Shown in pieces: positions 6,307-11,028 of a stretch of 11,028 nt of DNA. The stretch covers positions 1 through 11,028 of the forward strand of contig JAHJOS010000637.1 in NCBI GenBank assembly GCA_018820005.1. Direction: 5' to 3'. Each line of letters opens with the position of its first letter. The stretch's first letter is position 1. The notes below the pieces were generated by a model. It saw only the letters and a list, made by a program, of their open reading frames with translations. It was not told where the DNA came from and made no database searches. The stretch is from Alphaproteobacteria bacterium (lineage in GTDB: Bacteria; Pseudomonadota; Alphaproteobacteria; Rhizobiales; Devosiaceae). The position numbers and the translations under genes were made by a program.

Positions 6307-7210
6307 CTCCAAGTTGGCCACATCCAAGTCGAGCCTATCCAAGTCGAGCCTATCCAAGTCGACCCGATCAAAGTCGATGGCCCGCCGCACCCTGGCGCTC
6401 GATATTCTCAACCATGCTGCGCTGGGGCTGGTGGCGCTGCTGTTTCTGTTCCCCTTCTTCTGGATGGTGTCCAACGCCGTGCGCAGCAATGCCGAGGTGC
6501 TGGCCATTCCCGTGCGCATCCTGCCCAGCGTGTTCGAATGGGACAATTTTGCCAAGGCGTGGACGCAGCTGCCCTTTGGCCGTTTCTTTCTCAACAGCAT
6601 GATCGTCTCGGTCAGTGTGACGGCCATTACCGTGGTGGTGTCCTGCCTGTCGGGCTATGCCTTCGCCCGGCTCAAGTTTCCCGGCCGTGATGCCCTGCTC
6701 ATGGGCTATATCGCGACCCTGATGGTGCCAGCCATCATGCTGATCATTCCCCTGTTCCTGATCGTCAACAGCCTGGGCATGGTCAATACCTTCCAGGGCG
6801 TCATCCTGCCCGTGGCCTTCGGCACCTTCGGGGCCTTCCTGATGCGCCAGTTCTTTCTCTCCATTCCCATGGAACTGGAGGAGGCGGCCCGCATCGATGG
6901 TGCATCGCGCCTGCGCATTCTGGTCAGCATTATCGTGCCGCTGTCCATGCCGGCCATCGGGCTGCTTTCGCTGTTCACCTTCATCGGGCAGTGGAACAAT
7001 TTCCTCTGGCCGCTCATCGTCATGACGGGTTCGGACAATGCGACCCTGCCAGTGGGGCTGACGCTGTTTCAGACCCAGCAGGGCACGGCCTGGAACTACA
7101 TCATGGCTGGCGCAACGCTCTCCATGCTGCCTGGCATCATCCTCGCCATCATCCTGCAAAAGCTCATCTACAACAGCATCGCCCTCAATGCCGGCATGGG
7201 CGGGCGCTAG
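6296..7210 (+). CDS. CUT1 sugar ABC transporter permease, MalG/UgpE type, with repeat-coded N-terminal tail
   Basis: 304 residues from ATG 6296, overlapping the preceding permease by 11 bases (coupled translation). Residues 1-27 are almost only Ser, Lys, Thr, Leu and Ala, coded by a 15-bp tandem repeat. The conserved protein begins at MARRTLALDILNH (ATG 6377, residue 28), which is an alternative start but lacks a visible ribosome-binding site. The first membrane segment is about 41-58. The EAA loop EAARIDGASRLRILVSIIVP starts about residue 196, and WNNFLWPLIVMTGSDNATLPVGL is the typical late segment of this permease class. Family members are usually about 275-285 residues, so the extra tail accounts for the excess length. 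It pairs with the upstream permease and the ATPase encoded 30 bases downstream. Confidence 0.94.
   Translation: MTTSSKLATSKSSLSKSSLSKSTRSKSMARRTLALDILNHAALGLVALLFLFPFFWMVSNAVRSNAEVLAIPVRILPSVFEWDNFAKAWTQLPFGRFFLNSMIVSVSVTAITVVVSCLSGYAFARLKFPGRDALLMGYIATLMVPAIMLIIPLFLIVNSLGMVNTFQGVILPVAFGTFGAFLMRQFFLSIPMELEEAARIDGASRLRILVSIIVPLSMPAIGLLSLFTFIGQWNNFLWPLIVMTGSDNATLPVGLTLFQTQQGTAWNYIMAGATLSMLPGIILAIILQKLIYNSIALNAGMGGR
6308..6382 (+). repeat. 15-bp in-frame tandem repeat, five units, in the permease N-terminus
   Basis: Units start at 6308, 6323, 6338, 6353 and 6368. Units 2 and 3 are identical (TCCAAGTCGAGCCTA). Unit 4 differs near its end and units 1 and 5 are more diverged. Because 15 is a multiple of three, gain or loss of a unit adds or removes five residues (Ser-Lys-Ser-Ser-Leu type) without breaking the frame. 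Identical central and diverged outer units are what replication slippage produces. Confidence 0.85.
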
Positions 7211-7240
7211 TCATTCATCGGATTTACGGGAGCCACAGTC

Positions 7241-8308
7241 ATGGCCAACATCAGCATTCGCAGCGCAGTCAAGGCCTATGGATCGGTCGAGGTGCTTCAC
7301 GGCGTATCGGTGGACGCCCATGACGGCGAGTTCGTGGTTCTCGTCGGCCCATCGGGCTGCGGCAAGTCCACCCTGTTGCGCATGATCGCCGGGCTTGAAA
7401 GCATCACCGACGGCGAAATCGAGATCGGGGGACGCGTCGTCAACGAACTCGAGCCCAAGGAACGCGACATCGCCATGGTATTCCAGTCCTATGCGCTTTA
7501 TCCGCATATGACGGTACGCGACAACATGGCCTTTGCCCTCAAGCTGGCACGGCGCAGCCGCGAGGACATCGACCGCGAGGTCAATCGGGCCGCTGAAATT
7601 CTCGATCTGTCCCTGCTGCTCGATCGTTTTCCGCGCCAATTGTCGGGCGGCCAGCGCCAGCGCGTCGCCATGGGCCGCGCCATTGTGCGCAATCCGGCCG
7701 TGTTCCTCTTCGACGAGCCGCTGAGCAATCTCGATGCCAAGCTGCGCGTGCAGATGCGCGGCGAAATCAAGGCACTGCACCAGCGTCTGGGCGCCACCAT
7801 GGTCTATGTGACGCATGACCAGATGGAGGCCATGACCATGGCCGACCGGATCGTGGTGATGCGCGCCGGGCGCATCGAGCAGGTCGGCACCCCGCTCGAT
7901 ATCTACGATCACCCTGCCAATAGTTTTGTGGCCGGCTTCATCGGATCGCCATCGATGAACCTGATCGATGGCACGGTGGTCGAGACGGGCGGCGGCGTCG
8001 CCATGCGCGATGGCGATGGACTGGACTGGCCACTGCCAGCCGCTGCGCAGGCCCAACTGGGGCAGGCGGTGACGCTGGGCGTCCGGCCCGAACACATCGT
8101 GGTGGGTCACGGCGGCATCGGTGGCACCGTCGTCAATATCGAGCCGACCGGTTCCGATACTCATCTGCAGCTGCAGGTGGGCAAGCACCCCATCATGGTG
8201 GTGCTGCATGATCGCCTGAGCGCATCGATTGGCGCGCCAATCACCATTACCATCGATCCGGAGCGGGCCAGCCTGTTCCACCACGCGACGGGTGTGCGCC
8301 TTGCATGA
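7241..8308 (+). CDS. ugpC: ABC transporter ATP-binding protein, MalK/UgpC type
   Basis: 355 residues, normal for the MalK/UgpC/MsmK group. Walker A is GPSGCGKST (36-44), the Q-loop glutamine is 82, the signature LSGGQ is 134-138, and Walker B is VFLFDEP with D158 and E159. The D-loop is SNLD and the switch histidine H192 lies in VYVTHDQ. Residues from about 235 form the OB-fold regulatory domain with the PSMNLIDG entry and LGVRPEHI motif. It powers the two permeases encoded upstream from the cytoplasmic face. GGGAG lies eight bases before the ATG. The symbol is the family label only; the substrate is judged from context to be a sugar, not glycerol 3-phosphate. MalK-type ATPases are sometimes shared between transporters, but this one has its own dedicated set. 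Confidence 0.95.
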   Translation: MANISIRSAVKAYGSVEVLHGVSVDAHDGEFVVLVGPSGCGKSTLLRMIAGLESITDGEIEIGGRVVNELEPKERDIAMVFQSYALYPHMTVRDNMAFALKLARRSREDIDREVNRAAEILDLSLLLDRFPRQLSGGQRQRVAMGRAIVRNPAVFLFDEPLSNLDAKLRVQMRGEIKALHQRLGATMVYVTHDQMEAMTMADRIVVMRAGRIEQVGTPLDIYDHPANSFVAGFIGSPSMNLIDGTVVETGGGVAMRDGDGLDWPLPAAAQAQLGQAVTLGVRPEHIVVGHGGIGGTVVNIEPTGSDTHLQLQVGKHPIMVVLHDRLSASIGAPITITIDPERASLFHHATGVRLA

Positions 8309-8340
8309 CGGGTCACGCCGGGCATGACGGGACACACCGG
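8303..8340 (+). repeat. Two tandem 19-bp repeats across the ATPase stop codon
   Basis: GCATGACGGGTCACGCCGG (8303-8321) is followed directly by GCATGACGGGACACACCGG (8322-8340), 17 of 19 identical. The first copy contains the ATPase stop codon. The junction also forms an imperfect 17-bp palindrome (GTCACGCCGGGCATGAC, one mismatch pair). The rest of the spacer to 8490 holds no gene that I can support. A weak GCTG/CAGC stem ending in TTTTT (8380-8407) is the only terminator-like element at the operon end. Confidence 0.6.
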
Positions 8341-8490
8341 GCGGTGCGGCGTTCCCTGCGCGGGCACGGTGACGCAATCGCTGAAAGGTCGATGTCGACA
8401 GCTTTTTGGGTGTGGCGGATGACTAGCGACAGGCGGGAAGCTGCTAAGGCTTGGCACAGCGCAACATAACTGCCCACGAGTAGAGCCAGC

Positions 8491-8709
8491 ATGAGAGCCA
8501 GTCTGAGAGCGAAGGCCATTGCCGTCTGCGACGACAAGATCGCCAAAAAGGGCGATGGCGTGGGCCTGTCGTTCTATGCCTTTTTTGCCAACCGCAACGA
8601 TGATCCCGATCTGCTGATGGAAGCCGCCCAGTGGTGGATCAAGACGCACGCCCTCGATCACTTCGAAAAGGCGATCAAGATCCGCGACATGATCAAGTCC
8701 GGGCTTTAG
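8491..8709 (+). CDS. Small hypothetical protein, 72 residues
   Basis: The frame begins MRASLRAKAIAVCDDKIAKK and ends FEKAIKIRDMIKSGL. Third codon positions are strongly G or C, as in the neighbouring genes, which supports a real gene. The protein looks soluble and helical, with a basic N-terminal part, an aromatic stretch (LSFYAFFANRNDDPD) and AAQWWIKTHALDHFEKAI. There is no signal peptide or membrane segment. The composition resembles small conserved hypothetical proteins of alphaproteobacteria, but I cannot name a family or function. The ribosome-binding site is weak (GAGTAGAG region). It sits 182 bp beyond the transporter operon and converges with the isomerase gene, so it is probably its own unit. 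Confidence 0.65.
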   Translation: MRASLRAKAIAVCDDKIAKKGDGVGLSFYAFFANRNDDPDLLMEAAQWWIKTHALDHFEKAIKIRDMIKSGL

Positions 8710-8806
8710 CCAGCATCCGCGCAGCTCGCCCAGCTGTTGCACGCCACAGCCGGCAAGGCCGCCGCGACGCCGCCTGGGCAACCGGACCCGGGAAGCCATC
8801 GCAAAG

Positions 8807-8849
8807 GGCGTAGTTGCCCACGCCTGTTCGGCTCAGAACGAGCCGAACA
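8807..8849 (-). terminator. Double stem-loop at the 3' end of the kinase-isomerase unit
   Basis: TGTTCGGCTC (8825-8834) and GAGCCGAACA (8840-8849) form a perfect 10-bp stem with loop AGAAC. It overlaps the isomerase stop codon (8833-8835). A second stem, GGCGT (8807-8811) with ACGCC (8820-8824), abuts it. Neither strand has a clear T-run after the stems, so it is not a textbook intrinsic terminator. It lies between converging genes and could act as a 3'-end barrier or stabiliser in both directions. Confidence 0.45.
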
Positions 8850-9813
8850 ATGCCTTCTGGGCGATTTTGAGGGCGCTGATGGCGTCGTGCCTGCTCTGGG
8901 CTTCCTTGAGCGCATCGATATCGAGAACATCGAGACCCCGTCCGGCGGCCTTGAGGAAGTCGATGGCATGGGTGGCGGCTGCAACGCTGTCCTCACGGAA
9001 CGGGAACTGGTCGAGCTGCCAGACGCCTTCCCACTTGTTCTTGCGCAGCACATAGAAGAACTCGAACAGCTCGATCGGGTGCAGGCTGCCCGCGATCAGA
9101 TCATCGTCCCAGGAGCGGTAGTTGTCGTTGACGTCCATGCCGAACAGCCGGCCATAGTCGATCGCCATCTGGGCGCTGTCGGCCGCCGATTCCCCGCCGA
9201 ACAGGGCATGGCCAAAGTCGAGCAGGATGCCGACATTGGGCAGACCGATCTTTTCGATGCCCAGCAGCGTGCGCGCCAGGGAGTCAAAGCTCATATGCAC
9301 GCGCGGCTCGCGTGGCTTGTATTCGATGACGAACTTGAGGTCGGGGTTTTCGCTGGCCAATTGGCCGACGCCATCAAGCGAATGCTTCCACAGCGTGCCG
9401 TGATCGACCTGGAAGGGATAATCCCAGCCGTCCTGGCCGGGCCACAGCTTGACGTAATCGGCGCCGAAATAGCGGACCTGTTCGGCCGCATCGGTGATCA
9501 GTTCATGGGCCCGACGGCGTACGCCGGCATCGGGATTGGTAAAAGCGCCCTTGGCAAACTCGCGGGTGTAGATTTCGGGCGTAATGCCGATGACGCTCAG
9601 ATTGTTGCGGTCGAGCGCGACCTTGATCTGTTCCTTGCTGAATTCGCCGCCGAAATAGGGGTAGTTGATGTCGACGACCGAGAGGTCCTTGACCTGGCCG
9701 GCAATATCGATGGCTTCGATGACGCTGCGCGGCGGGCCGTAGCCGTCGGTGGCATAGCGATCCACATAGGTGGCAAAGTGCCAGATGCCGGCGCCATAAC
9801 GCTGGTTGCTCAT
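8833..9813 (-). CDS. TIM-barrel sugar isomerase/epimerase, xylose-isomerase-like family
   Basis: 326 residues. The ATG at 9811-9813 has GGAGGA six bases upstream. Start and sequence (GIWHFATYVDRYATDGYG near residues 9-26) match the xylose-isomerase-like/AP-endonuclease-2 barrel superfamily, in particular sugar isomerases resembling the rhamnose-isomerase group. Likely metal ligands, in family order, are E164 (VIEYKPREPR), D199 and H202 (LLDFGHALFGG), acidic residues in MDVNDNY (227-230) and D268 (VWQLDQFPF). YVKLWPGQDGWDYPFQVD is a conserved pocket segment. It would interconvert an aldose and a ketose (or epimerise a ketose) in the cytoplasm. It overlaps the upstream kinase gene by four bases (ATGA), so the two are coupled and presumably act in sequence: isomerise, then phosphorylate. 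The specific sugar cannot be told. Confidence 0.87.
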   Translation of the reverse strand: MSNQRYGAGIWHFATYVDRYATDGYGPPRSVIEAIDIAGQVKDLSVVDINYPYFGGEFSKEQIKVALDRNNLSVIGITPEIYTREFAKGAFTNPDAGVRRRAHELITDAAEQVRYFGADYVKLWPGQDGWDYPFQVDHGTLWKHSLDGVGQLASENPDLKFVIEYKPREPRVHMSFDSLARTLLGIEKIGLPNVGILLDFGHALFGGESAADSAQMAIDYGRLFGMDVNDNYRSWDDDLIAGSLHPIELFEFFYVLRKNKWEGVWQLDQFPFREDSVAAATHAIDFLKAAGRGLDVLDIDALKEAQSRHDAISALKIAQKALFGSF

Positions 9814-11028
9814 GATTGTCCTCCATTATTGTCTGTTGTCAGGGTCTGCGCCACGGCAGCATGCCAGCGCTGGCGATGGGCGATACGGGCGGGCTCGGCC
9901 ATGGCCGGGCTGAATTTTCCGGCGGCGGGCACCGGGGCCATCTCGATGCCCAGGCTGGCGAAGGCCAAGGCCGCAGCGCCCAGCGCGCTGACCTCGGCCG
10001 CTGCTGCCGTGGCAACGCTGCGCCCCAGGATATCGGCCTGGAACTGCATCAGGAAACTGTTGCGCGAGGCGCCGCCATCGGCCCGCAGCTCCGCCAGGGG
10101 CATGCCCATATCGTGTTCCATGGCGTTGAAGACGTCGCTGACCTGAAAGGCAATGGCCTCGAGTGCGGCACGCGCCAGATGGGCCGGCGTGGTGCCCAGC
10201 GACAGCCCGGCAACGGTTCCACGAGCGTCCGCCCGCCAATAGGGTGCGCCCAGGCCGACGAGGGCAGGCACGAAGGTTGCGCCATTGCTGTCAGCCACGC
10301 TGTCGGCCAGCGTCGAGAGGGCGGCAACGTCGGGCAGGCCCAGCAATTGCGCCATAAAGGCCGCGGCCTGGCCCGATACCGAGATATTGCCTTCGAGCGC
10401 CCGCACCACCTGCCCGCCCTGGCTCCAGGCGATGGTGCTCGAAAGGCCATGGCGCGACAGCACGCGTTCGGGCGTCAGGCTCATCAGCGAGGTGCCGGTG
10501 CCATAGGTGGCCTTGACCGTACCGGGTGTGCGCACGCCGTGGCCGAACAGGGCTGCGTGGGAATCCCCGATCATGGCGCGGATCGGCACGCCGGAGGGCA
10601 GGGCGCTGACCCCGGCGGCGACACGACCGAATTCGGCGTCCGAAGACCATACCTCGGGCAGTAGCGACAGCGGCACATCAAAGAGGGCCGCGAGATCGGC
10701 GTCCCACGCGAGCGCCTGGGTATTGAACAATTGCGTGCGCGAGGCGTTGGAGTGGTCGGTGGCGTGAACTTTGCCCCCGGTCAGGTTCCACAGCAGCCAG
10801 CTGTCGACCGTGCCGACACGCAGCGCGCCCGCCTGCGCCCGGGCCCTGGCGCCTTCGGTATTGTCGAGCAGCCAGGCAATCTTGCCGGCGGGAAACAGGG
10901 GGTCGAGCGCCAGGCCGGTCTTGCTCTCGATCCCCTGCGCATGGCCGGCGGCGCGCAATGCGTCGCATTTGGGGGCCGAGCGGCGGCATTGCCAGATGAT
11001 GCACGGGCCGATCGGCGCGCCGGTTACC
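9810..11028 (-). CDS. FGGY-family carbohydrate kinase, glycerol-kinase-like (N-terminus cut by window edge)
   Basis: About 405 C-terminal residues are visible and the frame stays open to the right edge, so roughly 80-100 residues are missing compared with the usual 500. At the edge it reads TGAPIGPCIIWQCRRSAPKCDAL, the glycerol-kinase-type substrate loop. Then come TGLALDPLFPAGKIAWLLDN, VDSWLLWNLTGG, the catalytic-base segment IGDSHAALFGHG, TYGTGTSLM, GLGAPYWRADARGTVAGL and ADGGASRNSFLMQFQADILG (the conserved FGGY C-terminal signature). Glycerol kinases usually have GDQQAAL where this protein has GDSHAAL, so it may act on a longer polyol or ketose. It is followed, with a 4-base overlap, by the isomerase gene, which favours a ketose substrate. 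A TTG inside the frame at 10958 is not a real start. Confidence 0.88.
   Translation of the reverse strand, partial: VTGAPIGPCIIWQCRRSAPKCDALRAAGHAQGIESKTGLALDPLFPAGKIAWLLDNTEGARARAQAGALRVGTVDSWLLWNLTGGKVHATDHSNASRTQLFNTQALAWDADLAALFDVPLSLLPEVWSSDAEFGRVAAGVSALPSGVPIRAMIGDSHAALFGHGVRTPGTVKATYGTGTSLMSLTPERVLSRHGLSSTIAWSQGGQVVRALEGNISVSGQAAAFMAQLLGLPDVAALSTLADSVADSNGATFVPALVGLGAPYWRADARGTVAGLSLGTTPAHLARAALEAIAFQVSDVFNAMEHDMGMPLAELRADGGASRNSFLMQFQADILGRSVATAAAAEVSALGAAALAFASLGIEMAPVPAAGKFSPAMAEPARIAHRQRWHAAVAQTLTTDNNGGQS

Noticed and set aside
8144..8160. Operator-like CGACCGGTTCCGAT inside the ATPase gene
   Set aside because: It shares only the CCGGTT core with the LacI palindrome and lies deep in coding sequence; likely chance.
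7211..8377. Minus-strand open frame (388 codons) opposite the ATPase gene
   Set aside because: Shadow; the plus-strand frame carries every ABC ATPase motif, and the antisense product is rich in His, Asp and Arg without domain character.
8380..8407. GCTG/CAGC stem followed by TTTTT after the transporter operon
   Set aside because: Only 4 bp of outer stem with a loop that competes with it; too weak to call as a terminator, so mentioned only in the spacer description.
8737..10146. Long plus-strand open frame (469 codons) opposite the isomerase and kinase genes
   Set aside because: It is antisense to two proteins with clear family motifs, ribosome-binding site and 4-bp overlap. Its translation is low-complexity and matches nothing I recognise; it follows from high third-position GC on the other strand.

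Overview
The window is GC-rich DNA with strongly G/C-biased third codon positions. Its gene families (CUT1 sugar ABC transporter, LacI regulator, TIM-barrel isomerase plus FGGY kinase, feruloyl-CoA synthase-type ligase) suggest an alphaproteobacterium, probably Hyphomicrobiales (Rhizobium/Devosia-like). That placement rests on protein style alone. Apart from short palindromic or tandem repeats there is no mobile element, RNA gene, CRISPR array or phage gene. It reads as a carbohydrate-utilisation island.

Layout: (1) 1-335, minus strand, cut by the left edge: N-terminus of a feruloyl-CoA synthase-like AMP-forming acyl-CoA ligase, with a 9-bp-arm inverted repeat over its likely promoter. (2) 570-1577, minus strand: a LacI-family repressor. 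(3) 1578-1789: a divergent control region with a perfect 16-bp palindrome centred on CG (1751-1766) and a degenerate copy (1586-1601) just ahead of the repressor start. (4) 1790-8308, plus strand: a six-gene unit. It encodes a GH29 alpha-L-fucosidase without signal peptide, a DUF4037-like nucleotidyltransferase, a secreted sugar-binding protein, two CUT1 permeases and a MalK/UgpC-type ATPase. (5) 8491-8709, plus strand: a small 72-residue conserved-looking protein. (6) 8833-11028, minus strand, convergent and cut by the right edge: a xylose-isomerase-like TIM-barrel sugar isomerase/epimerase preceded by, and translationally coupled to, an FGGY carbohydrate kinase.

Inferred working model: the binding protein and permeases import a fucosylated oligosaccharide or glycoside intact. 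The cytoplasmic fucosidase then releases L-fucose (or a related sugar). The LacI protein represses the unit until an inducer forms. The isomerase/kinase pair turns a free sugar or polyol into a phosphorylated ketose, but nothing in the window proves that it acts on the same substrate. The least expected member is the nucleotidyltransferase between the hydrolase and the binding protein, only four bases after the fucosidase stop; its substrate is unknown. Other points of note are the repeat-bearing hairpin spacer between binding protein and permease, a five-unit 15-bp tandem repeat coding a Ser/Lys-rich tail on the second permease, and a run of three non-ATG starts at the head of the operon.
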